From Boletus sp. NGJ (lineage: Eukaryota; Basidiomycota; Agaricomycetes; Boletales; Boletaceae), in NCBI GenBank assembly GCA_019096195.1, contig JAGTXK010000219.1, positions 372,001 to 436,000 of the forward strand: a stretch of 64,000 bases of DNA, read 5' to 3'. The position numbers and the translations under genes were made by a program. Positions 37,191 through 45,922 of this stretch are shown here, piece by piece. The notes under the pieces were generated by a model. That model was not told where the DNA came from and searched no databases. It saw nothing but the letters and a program-made list of their open reading frames with translations. Each line of letters begins with the position of its first letter. Position 1 is the first letter of the stretch.

Positions 37191-37269
37191 GTCATGGCAC
37201 TCAGATATAGCCATATTAAAGTGACATGTCATTGGGACACTTTTTTGAGCAACATTTCTATTCTTCAAT

Positions 37270-38288
37270 TTAGTACTTTGTATGCCCTCCCTTTGCTTTT
37301 ATCACTGCCTCTAGTCTTCTAGGCATACTCTCTATCAATCCTTGACACTCCTCAACCTCTATCTTCCCCCACTCCACTTCAATTCTCTCCCAAAGCTCCC
37401 ATACTCCTTTTGGTGGTGTTGTATAGCTGTTGAGTTTTTTTTGGAGGATTTGCCAGAAGATGTTCAATGGGATTAAGGTCTGGAGATTGTGCTGGCCAGT
37501 CAAGAAGCTTGATCCCTTGAGATTCCAGCCACTCCTTGGCTCTTTTAGAGGTGTGCTTGGGGTCATTATCTTGTTGAAAGATAATGCTCTCTTCAGGAAT
37601 TCCAGAATGTTTCCATGGAAGGAAGCAGATTATCCTCCAAAATGGAGACATACTGCTCAGCATTCATCCTCCCTTCAACCTCTGCAAGAATCCCCACTCC
37701 ACTCCAACTCATGCATCCCCAAACCATCAAGGAACCTCCTCCAAACTTTACTGTTCCCTGAACTTCCTTGTCTTGCAAAGACTTTCCTGCCAATTTCCAT
37801 ACATACTTCCTTCCATCTGACCCAATCCTGTTGATCTTGGTTTCATCTGACCATATAACCCTAGTCCAGTCCTCCACAGTCCAATGTTGGTGCTTGAGAG
37901 CAAAGGCTAGCCTATGTTGCCTATGCTTCACAGACAAGAGTGGCTTCTTTTTCTTGACTACAGCCTTGAGAGATGCAGACTTGAGAACATTCCTAACAGT
38001 TTGAGCAGAGACAGGAGAAGAGAGAGCAGAATTGATGAGATGGGTAGCCCGGACAGCATTTTCAACTTTGCCAGAGGTAATACTAGAGACAATTCTCCTT
38101 TTATCAGTAGGAGAAAGTTTAGAAGGACATCCTAATTTGATGTTTTCCTTGCCTGGGTGGATCTCCTTGATAACCCTGGCCACAGTAGACTTCCCCAGAC
38201 CAGGTTGGAATGATATTCGCCTAGTAGAAAGGCCAGATTCAGAGAGAAAAAGAATATTGGCTCTAGCAGAGGAGGGAGTGGATTTCAT
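37270..38288 (-). pseudogene. Tc1-type transposase, DD34E, frame-shifted
   Basis: The start is at 38288 (MKSTPSSARANILFL) and the final stop at 37270, which gives the normal length of about 340 residues. An N-terminal helix-turn-helix is followed by a GRPR-like linker seen as GCPSKLS and a second HTH. The catalytic core shows the first Asp in VIWSDETK, the second in FQQDNDPKH and Glu in NPIEHL, with 34 residues between the last two. The reading frame changes twice: near 37610, between the MET and HSGIPEE segments, and near 37440, just after NPIEHL. The C-terminal ECQGLIESMPRR is typical of the family. All catalytic residues remain, so inactivation looks recent, but no active protein is expected. 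Confidence 0.9.
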
Positions 38289-38641
38289 AATGAAGTAGGG
38301 TTGGCTGAATGGTATCTCTGCTCTTTATACCATTTGGAGTTATGTAAGTGACATAATCAGACAGGGTTGAAGCACAGCATCCATCAGAACCTTATGTTAT
38401 TTACTAAATGATAGTTGATAATATCAGGGTCAAATAAGTGTCCCAATGACATATCCTTTTAATATGGCTATAACTCAGTACCATGACAACCAACTCACAT
38501 GACTAAGGGCTCGTCTTCAGGGCAAGGATTAGGGCTATCAATGGCCCAGCAAGGGTTAGGGCTAATGCCTTTTGGTTCTTTTGCAAATGTCAAGTCTTTG
38601 CAAAATAGTCAAACATTGGGACACTTTTTTGAGCCACTGTA

Positions 38642-38843
38642 TAAAGTAGTACTTTGATGACTGGAATCCCCAGTCTAATCCACTTGTATTCCTTCTCCAA
38701 CAAGTCATTGCCTTGACCACTCTGGTCATTGTAGGCTTGGAAGTAGTATGGACACGACTTCCTACCTCATCCGTTGAGCCAGGACATGTGTAGCCTGCAA
38801 GACTGTTCGAGCCTTGTGGTTTGGATTCCAAAAGGGTTCATAA
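38642..38843 (-). repeat. Gypsy-4 LTR fragment on the right flank of the mariner
   Basis: The minus strand reads TGTTATGAACCCTTTTGG..., then ACCAGAGTGGTCAA and ACAAGTGGATTAGACTGGGG, matching 31242-31450. It ends at the TA next to the mariner. It is an older, diverged LTR copy, separate from the element inserted in the mariner. Confidence 0.8.
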
Positions 38844-39169
38844 CAGATTCAGGATATGTAGAATGACTTCATTTTGCACCTCATCTGAGTATGGTTCCAT
38901 CTCAATGGTAGGAGATAGGCAGCACTATAATGCTAGTAGTCGTACAGCAGCAAAATTCAGTTGCTGACAATTCAGCCAGCTTGACAGCCAAGCTCTTTGC
39001 CATAGGACAATGCTCAACAAACTTGGCTACTTTGTGAGTAGCAGCATCTGTCCTGGCCCCTACTCATTACATGAAGTCAACATTTCACTTTGTAAATCAT
39101 TAGGATTAGGATATTGAGATTGGGATTGGGATTGGAACCATGAAAGGAACCTTCAATGGACAAGAGAAA
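38844..39169. other. Unassigned stretch between LTR fragments
   Basis: About 320 bp with no open reading frame of interest. Its last 35 bases or so begin to resemble the sequence adjoining the Gypsy-3 LTR in the inverted duplication (near 11110-11170). The rest matches nothing else in the window that I can see. Confidence 0.4.
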
Positions 39170-40245
39170 GAAACCTAGACCTAATATCTGAAGCGTTGCT
39201 AACTGAAGCAATATGCGACAGAGAGAAAGGCAATTTCAAGGCTAAGGGAAACATGGTACTCTACCGGCTATTTATATACTACCAGTAGTGGCACACGGAC
39301 CGTGCTATGCTATGATGTCGTAGGGTACTGGGTATGACATCACAGGAATGGGGAAATGTTAGTGTCCAATGGTGAAAAGGAGAAACAATGGGATGAAATA
39401 CGTGTGGTATGCGCATGTAAGTGGAAGGTAGTCCGGAGTGCTCTAGGCGTGGCTACGTGTGATATATCTAAAGGGGAACTAATAGATAGGAATGGAAGCA
39501 AGAGACGAAAGAAGAAATGAAAGAGTGATGCGCAAGGCATCACATAGGGTGATCGTTGGATCTGGTATTGAGGCAGGATCGTATTGGGTGATAGATCAGG
39601 GTCTTGTCTAGGTCTTGTGATCTGACGTTCGTCTGATCAGTACTTGGGTTAATCTAGCGTGGGCTTGATTAGTACTTGGTGACGGCATCGTGGGATGAGC
39701 GGGCGTGATCTACGGCGTGGGCCGAGGATCGGGAAGTGAGCGGGGAGTCGAGGATCTGGAGGCAGGCTCCTGATTAGTACTTGTGTAGTGTACCGAGCTC
39801 TGCATCAGGTACTGTCTACAGGGGGACGTGCGTGTAACGAGCGTATACATGACAAAGGGGTTATTGTCATCGTACGGGGCATCGTGGTGTCACGTGTGTG
39901 GCTACCGAGCGCTGCATCAGGTAGGTCCACGAGGGGGAGGGCGTAGTTTATAGGCGTGCGGGCCTTGCTTGTGGCTGTGAGGCCGGGGTTTAGCCGTGAG
40001 GCTACTTGGTGTCGTAGTTGTAACGGATACGACTAGGGTACTGACTAATGAAAGTGTACTGTAGGTGTGTGCGGTGGTGTGGTGTATCGTATGGGGGAGG
40101 ATATGATGAGTGACTACTCTAGGTGTATGCGAAGTGAGGCTAGGATAGAGGTTGGTGAATGGTAGGCGAGTGTATCGTCTATAGGTAGTGCGAGAGTGTA
40201 GGTAGAAGTGCTAATAAATAGGTGATATTGTCTGTGATCGTTTCA
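39170..40245 (-). repeat. Gypsy-3 LTR copy, inverted, CpG-rich
   Basis: The minus strand starts TGAAACGATCACAG at 40245 and follows the Gypsy-3 LTR of 16705-17659 throughout. It includes the promoter-like TATATACTACC/GGTAGTATATAAAT region near 39270 and a segment of about 100 bp (39670-39780) that is present at 17,130-17,230 but absent from the left-arm copy. The proximal end grades into internal sequence, so that limit is approximate. Confidence 0.75.
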
Positions 40246-40254
40246 GACCAGGAC

Positions 40255-40610
40255 TAGAATTAGAATTAGAATTAGAATTAGAATTAGAATTAATAGAATT
40301 AATATTTGATTGAATTTGAAATTAGAATTGGCTTGAAATTGGATTAGAATTAGAATTAGAATTGCTAAGCCACTATAGAAGCACTATGTATAATATGGCA
40401 TCACTATGACCACTATGGAAATACTATGAGAATACTATGTGACACTATGAGACACTATGAGAATACTATGAGAATACTATAACAGACTATGGCCACACTA
40501 TAAACAGACTATGAGACACTGTCATAGTACTATCAAACCACTATCCAGTTGGACCTTCACTATGAGCACTATGTTACTGTCCAGTACTGTCCAGCACTGG
40601 ACAGTTAGTC
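40255..40610 (+). repeat. Simple and degenerate tandem repeats (AGAATT)n and ACTATG-type
   Basis: About seven units of AGAATT lie at 40258-40300, with more imperfect units to 40360. A degenerate array built from ACTATG/ACTATGAGA words follows at about 40370-40600. No gene. The unit is not a telomere repeat. Confidence 0.85.
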
Positions 40611-41382
40611 CTGTTTTTACTGATGAATTCATAATGTTGCAGTTGTGGACCATGTCCCTTGCATGCTGGATACATTTGTGATGCTTTTGATCATTATATT
40701 GCTAATGGCCATGGGCCTGTCCTCCTTGGTTTCCAATGAGAGACAAAACATGTGTTATCTATAATGTCTGCCCTTCATGGTGTTGACATGAATGGTGACT
40801 GTGATACTCCCACATACTTCTGTGTAAATGATCTCGTGCACTGTGTTTGAGACTTTGTACTACCTCCCAAACCACAGTCTGGATCTGCTGTCCAAACTCA
40901 AAGTCATCATCTTCCTTCCTTTGCATTCAAAATAAATATGAAGTCTACACACAACAAAAACATTCTATGCACCATTTTGTGATAAAAAAAATTGAAGGGA
41001 GAGATGTGATCATTGGGTATTGCCGAAAAGACCATAGCAGGTGTTTGCCACAGATGTGGCCTTTACAGGGTTATTGTATATACAATAATATGTATCTCAA
41101 AACATATTAGGATTGCACAGCTCCCGACAGTATATGTTATGAGAAAGTGTACTGTAGCAGATAAGTTGGGGTATCCAAGGCCCATTGTTGAACATGCAAA
41201 GGTCAGAGAGAGAGCCATCAGAAGGTATAAGTATCCAGGTCAAAAGTGAATAATTTTAGTATTGGTTGTTGTTTGGCATGGAGTTAAGATCATGAACTTC
41301 CAAAAAAGGCATCGTAGATGGTGTTCTCTTCGCTTGACTCGTAACGTGCGTGCGGTCGGATTAAACCAGCTTGTCGGCGACC
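40611..41382. other. Transition between transposon half and gene block; nothing recognised
   Basis: AT-rich sequence with short frames only, the longest reading about 88 codons at 40847-41110 with no recognisable motif. The last 150 bp before 41383 are GC-richer and probably hold the promoter and 5'UTR of the phosducin-like gene. Confidence 0.4.
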
Positions 41383-42322
41383 ATGGACGCAAAGATCAAC
41401 TCCTTAGCATCGCGTGTGGTCGAATCAAATCGTTCGCAAGAGGTGACAGACGACGACGACGAAAGTATCTTCGCAGAATTGGAAGCAGAAATTGAGAACG
41501 CCGATTCAGTTGCATTCAGAGAGCATGCACTCGGACAGCTCAGACTACAGTGTGTACTCAATTCACTCCTGGGATACCTGGCCAAAGTAAACGTTGCATT
41601 CATCAGGGCTAACAAGCTGAAAGAGATGCACCAAAACGCGCACGGGTCTTATACTGAAATAACCAACGAGAAAGAAGTCATTCGGATAAGTGCGTAAGTG
41701 ATGTCCTTGGAAAAGAAAAGACGGCCTCGTCGCGAAGACCTGATGGCACCATCAGCAACGAACCTCGCTGTGTAGTACATTTCTACCACAGCAACTTTAG
41801 AAGATGTGAAATCATGGACAAGCACCTCGCCGTAAGCAGCACATTGAGGTCCTCCTTGTCGCCACTGACAGTACACCCTGTAGAAATTGGCACCAAGATA
41901 CTTTGCCACGCGGTTCATTCGTGTATTTGTGGAGAACGTGCCATGGTTGGTCGAACGATTGTCCATAAAGGTCCTTCCGTGCGTGACATGCTTTGTGGAC
42001 GGTGTCTCGAAGGATCGGTGAGTTTTGGCTCATTCCACTGTTTGTTCGACTTTCACATTCGTTGCGTTCTTCCAGTCTCGTTGGATTCGAAGAGCTTGGC
42101 AATAGTGATGTATTCAAGACTGCTGTTCTCGAACTCAGGCTTTCACAAAGTGGTGAATTCGTTTTGCTAGCCGTAACTCTTATCTTTCGTTTGTTGATCT
42201 ACCTCGACATAGGTGTGCTGCAAAAAGCTGAGAGCTCACTCAGTCTCAATCATGGCGAGTTAGCCAGGGATAGCGTTAGAAAGGGCAATGAGGATGAAGA
42301 AGAATTTGATCTAGACGACTAA
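41383..42322 (+). CDS. PLP1: Phosducin-like thioredoxin-fold protein (Plp1/TXNDC9 family)
   Basis: Proteins of this family assist the chaperonin CCT in folding tubulin and actin, or G-beta subunits. Six exons are modelled: 41383-41549, 41607-41693, 41756-41831, 41884-42017, 42076-42152 and 42213-42322. They give 216 residues, the usual size, and close in frame. The N-terminus is acidic (VTDDDDESIFAELEAE). The linker HQNAHGSYTEI leads into the thioredoxin-like domain (VVHFYHSNFRRCEIMDKHLA, then VENVPWLVERLSIKVLPCV). As in the family, the CXXC redox pair is absent. The acidic tail is DEEEFDLDD. The ATG at 41383 has a good context (gcgaccATGg). It is the first host gene after the transposon half. 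Confidence 0.93.
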
Positions 42323-42592
42323 TCACATACATATGCTGTTCCGAGCTAAGAACGATTTGTTCACTCGCGCAAGGAATCAATGAAAATTTCACCTCAAAGT
42401 CCGGTGCCACCACCACCTCGCCAGGTGATGCCTTCAGGTCTGAGCTGCAGAAAGTGCACAACGTTGATGTGCTCGTAGTGAGGAAGTATATTGGGTGAGA
42501 AAGCAGAGCGATACAAACTACAGAAAAAAGGCGACCCGCGATTGGATGATGGTATAGAGGTGGCCGGTGGAGTACATACACTGGCAAAAACA

Positions 42593-43155
42593 CTAGTCGG
42601 CTGCAGAGCTGAAAACCATTGAGTGCGGTTTTGATGGACGATAGGTGAAGATTTACCGTAAGTCACCATCGCCTGACGTGGACGCTGGCTGTTGCACACT
42701 GACACGAACAGCGGAGATGGTCGCAATGTATGTTTTGGTAGTCGAATCATCATCCTGATCACCAACATCATAATATTGAGCATGCAATTTGTCGATAATG
42801 TCCCTGGGGACACTCTCAGACATCTCCTCCTCGACCTCCTCAATTACCTTCTGTGCAGCAAGCATCATCTCCGCTCCCCTTCGCTTCCTCTGCAAGGCTT
42901 CATGCCACATCCTAGCCTTTCTTTGTTGGTTGGACGTGGGAGGAGATTGGGAATATATCTGTTCTTGGTCAGAATGTAGCTTAAGAAACAACACATGGAG
43001 AGATTAAATACCTTCTCCGAAGAGGTGGCACGCAAGGGAGAGCGGCCACCTCCGGAAGTTGAGTGCGAGGAACTCGACAAGCGAGCGTTTTCTCTTGCGA
43101 GAGATTCTCCTGAAGGGAGATCATGCTGATCTCCGGAGAGGTTAGTCAAGAGCAT
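42593..43155 (-). CDS. Unrecognised small coiled-coil protein
   Basis: Three exons are modelled on the minus strand: 43012-43155, 42657-42958 and 42593-42608. They give 153 residues in frame. The N-terminus is Ser/Gly-rich (SSSSHSTSGGGRSPLRATSS). The middle is a charged helix likely to form a coiled coil (MWHEALQRKRRGAEMMLAA, IEEVEEEMSES). The C-terminal part is acidic and then Ser-rich. I recognise no family. The last exon, only 16 bases, is the weakest part of the model, and a longer 3' end toward 42330 is possible. It converges with the phosducin-like gene and diverges from Dom34, with 83 bp between the start codons. Confidence 0.55.
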
Positions 43156-43238
43156 CTGAATCTGAATCGGAGTTCGTAATCGAGAACATAGCTAGATTAC
43201 ATAATATTTTATTTACAGTCGACTGTGGGGACATCATC

Positions 43239-44817
43239 ATGAAGCTCGTCGGAAAGTATATCGATAAAAGCGGCACAGTGAGTTTGTGATTTTACATCCA
43301 ACTGCAAGACTCACCAAAACAGGGCCATGTCACCCTTCGTCCTGAAGATGATGAAGACATGTGGCATCTATATAATCTCATACAACAGGATGACTTGGTC
43401 AGAGCTCCTGCTATTCGGTACGAAGTCACGCTGAACTTCTTGTTGGGAGATATGAATGATGAATGCAGACGAGTGCAGAACGTATCAGCGACTGGTTCTA
43501 CCGAATCTCATCGGATCAGACTTAAACTCACACTACAAGTCTCCAAAGTGGAGTACTCTTCCTCTGGCGCCCAATCATCTACAACAGATCAAGCGTCTTC
43601 GGGAAACTCATCATCCTCTGCTCCACCTCCAACTACCGCTGCACTCCATGTATCTGGCCGGGTAACGTCCGAAAACCAACATGTCAGAATGGGGGCTTTC
43701 CACACCCTTGACCTCGAGCCAAATCGTGATGTCCGAATTGAAAAGATTGAGGGATGGGATAGCATAGCTCTCTCTCGCGTCGAAGAGTCTTGCATGCCTG
43801 GACGTGGGGCAGAAGTTGGTGCGGTTGTGTGCGGTGAAGGAACCGCTGCATTTTGCCTGTTATCCCAGCATCTCACCGTCATAGCACACCGACTCTCTGT
43901 ACCCATCCCGCGCAAGGCTTCCACGATGGGAACATCGCAGCACGAGAAAGCGATGGCAAAGTTTTACATGATGGTCTACGAGGCGTTCATCCGGCACATC
44001 CCCTTTACCAATCCGAGTTTACGCGCCATCGTGTTCGCCAGCCCTGGCTGGGTTAGAGACGCAGTCTTTTCCACGATACTAAATGAAGCTGGGAGGCGAA
44101 ACGACAAATTATTGGCCAAGTCGCTGCGGGAAAAGGGTCTCAAAGTTCACATCAGTAGTCCACACGTCCACAGCTTAGTGGAGGTCTTGAAGAGTCCCGA
44201 GGTATACTTCAATTTTAATCGTGAGCCATCAGCTCACTAACATTTATTCTAGATCGTCGCACAATTAAGGGAGACAAAGTTTGCACGCGAGGGTATTGTC
44301 CTAGACAGGTGATTTCCCCCTTTTGCTATTGGTGGGATTCCTCAAATGCTATCTATAGGTTTTTCAAGATGTTGGGATCAGACGAAATGCGTGCATGGTA
44401 TGGACCAGACCATGTTTGTCTAGCTGCAGATCGAGGGGCGGTCGGTACACTCCTGATTTCTGATGGACTTTTCCGGTATGGATCAATTCTTTGCTACCAT
44501 AATAGCCAATATAAAGAGGTTTTTTGCAGTGCGAGTGATCCAAAGACCAGGAAGCGGTACGTGTCGCTGGTTGAAAGCGTACAGCAGAAAGGGGCGGAAG
44601 TGGTAATCTTCTCTAGCATGCACGAGTCCGGTCAACGTGCGTCCAGTGTTCGTGTAGCTGCAAAGCATCTGACCTTTTTGCAGAGCTCAATCAACTAACG
44701 GGAGTCGCTGCAATCCTAAATTTCCCCCTTGACATCGAGGCCGTTGAGGCAGAAGAAAGAGAGGTAGCTGAAGAAGCCGAACGAGAAAGGCTAGAACAAG
44801 AGGGGGCGGCCGGGTAG
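43239..44817 (+). CDS. DOM34: Dom34/Pelota ribosome-rescue factor
   Basis: With Hbs1, Dom34 splits stalled ribosomes in no-go and non-stop mRNA decay. Seven exons are modelled: 43239-43277, 43323-43417, 43469-44201, 44253-44308, 44359-44475, 44530-44636 and 44684-44817. They give 426 residues, in frame. The N-terminal Sm-like domain starts [12 protein letters not shown] and has the conserved [11 protein letters not shown]. The central eRF1-like domain shows [15 protein letters not shown], and the C-terminal eRF1-3-like domain includes [12 protein letters not shown] and [22 protein letters not shown] with an acidic end. Intron 2 (51 bp, no stop) could be read through in frame, but the family alignment shows it must be spliced. 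A Ser-rich insert of about 30 residues (near residues 80-115) interrupts the N domain. Confidence 0.96.
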
Positions 44818-44912
44818 CCCGTCATCGATGTCAGAATCACGGCGTGTGCATTTGATTCATTGCTTGCACTAGCAGGAAATTTGATTTTTTGGTCTCTTCG
44901 AGTCTATCGATA

Positions 44913-45853
44913 TCACCTTGACAAGCGCCTTTCATAGGCTTCCCAGCCCGCAACTTGATATCTCTGCGCCTGCTTTTGAACCTCCCCCATATCAATGTCA
45001 CGACCAGTGCCAAAAACCCCCCTGCCAACAATGATTACATCGCACCCACAGTTTATCACCACCTCAGCTGGCGTTCGATACTGTTGTCCCATGGCATCAC
45101 CCTTGGCATCCAATCCGACGCCAGGGGAGAGGATCAAGAAGTCCTCGTCACCAACATTGTCAGTCCCACGCGCTCCGATGCCTTCCATTCGGTGTTGCGC
45201 AATGAATCCGATGACAAAGTCACGTCGAGCCCTTGCCATCCGAACCGCATCTTCCGTGTATGCGCCGGTTGCGAGGGCGCCTTTTGAGCTCATCTCGGCA
45301 AGCAAAATCAGCCCCCTCTCGAGGGGCAGACCGACAGACGCAAGGCCGGCGATAATAGAGGGACCTGGTACAGCATGCGCGTTTGTTATGTGCGCCCAAC
45401 TGGCGATCTTGTAAACCCCACTGGAGTACTGAAGCGCGACAGTGTTACCTTGAGTAAAACTTAGCACAAAGGAAAGATTGGTGATACTGCAGAACCTCAC
45501 CTATGTCGGCGAATTTGCGATCCTCGAAAATCAAGAATTCATGTTTCCTGCTAAGTGCCTGCAACTCCTCGATGACGGATGGGTCGTAGTCCCTCCAGGA
45601 TGTCAATGTGTGTCTTATCGTCAAGCCCGTGAGCAGAGTCTTAGTGACGAAAGAAAGCGCGATATGCCTTTATGAGACAGACATAAGGTCCAACAGCGTC
45701 GATGATGGCGAGGAAGTCTCTCTTTCGAGTAACATCAACACTGACGGAAAGATTGGTTCTTTTCTTTCCCATGAGATAGAGGAGGGCTCGCGCAGCGGGA
45801 TTGTTGTGTTTTTGGGCACGATCTTCATAACTACGTAGATGAGGCGACGACAT
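44913..45853 (-). CDS. URA3: Orotidine-5'-phosphate decarboxylase, with an apparent one-base frameshift
   Basis: The enzyme makes UMP from OMP in pyrimidine synthesis. Three exons are modelled: 45668-45853, 45501-45613 and 44913-45448. The first ends with VCLIK and the second begins THIDIL, together the KTHID active-site start. Next come [13 protein letters not shown], the [10 protein letters not shown] stretch and the phosphate-binding [11 protein letters not shown]. The summed length is one base above a multiple of three. In exon 2, near 45591, the minus strand reads ctggagggactac, where one G too many separates the THIDIL frame from [13 protein letters not shown]. It is either a sequencing/assembly error or a natural loss-of-function allele. 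Intron 1 has a GC donor (AAG|GCATAT). Without the extra base the length would be 277 residues, normal for the family. Confidence 0.93.
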
Positions 45854-45922
45854 AGAAAGACTCAGGCTGACTCTGAACTGACTTGCCCAAATCCGCAACC
45901 TCAGCTCATTGCCTTCATCTTG
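45854..45922. promoter_or_regulatory. 69 bp between divergent URA3 and PUS7 start codons
   Basis: The two start codons point away from each other with only 69 bp between them, so promoters and leaders must overlap. No TATA box is obvious. A PUS7 start 84 bp further upstream (45839) is possible but would overlap URA3 coding sequence. Confidence 0.6.

Larger units (their letters stand above)
31086..38639 (-). mobile_element. Tc1/mariner DNA transposon, interrupted by Gypsy-4
   Basis: The ends are CAGTGGCTCAAAAAAGTG and its reverse complement, each next to TA (31084-31085 and 38640-38641). Without the inserted Gypsy-4 and its 5 bp duplication, the element is 1600 bp, a normal Tc1 size. Terminal inverted repeats are about 210 bp long, and each contains the core AAGTGTCCCAATG twice in opposite directions: at the tip and again about 200 bp inside (near 37225-37250 and 38430-38450). 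The transposase is on the minus strand. The flanks are different repeats: Gypsy-1-type LTR on the left and Gypsy-4 LTR on the right. Confidence 0.9.

Noticed and set aside
40255-40360. Possible interstitial telomere repeat
   Set aside because: The unit is AGAATT and not TTAGGG or a known fungal telomere variant, so it is an ordinary microsatellite.
41649-41966. 105-codon minus-strand frame opposite the phosducin-like gene
   Set aside because: It contains a stretch (AKYLGANFYRVYC) that looks thioredoxin-like by chance, but the plus-strand exon chain explains the region fully and in frame.
45839-45922. Upstream in-frame start for PUS7 at 45839
   Set aside because: It would place the start within the URA3 coding region and adds no family-like residues; 45923 (MSASIRERE) is preferred.
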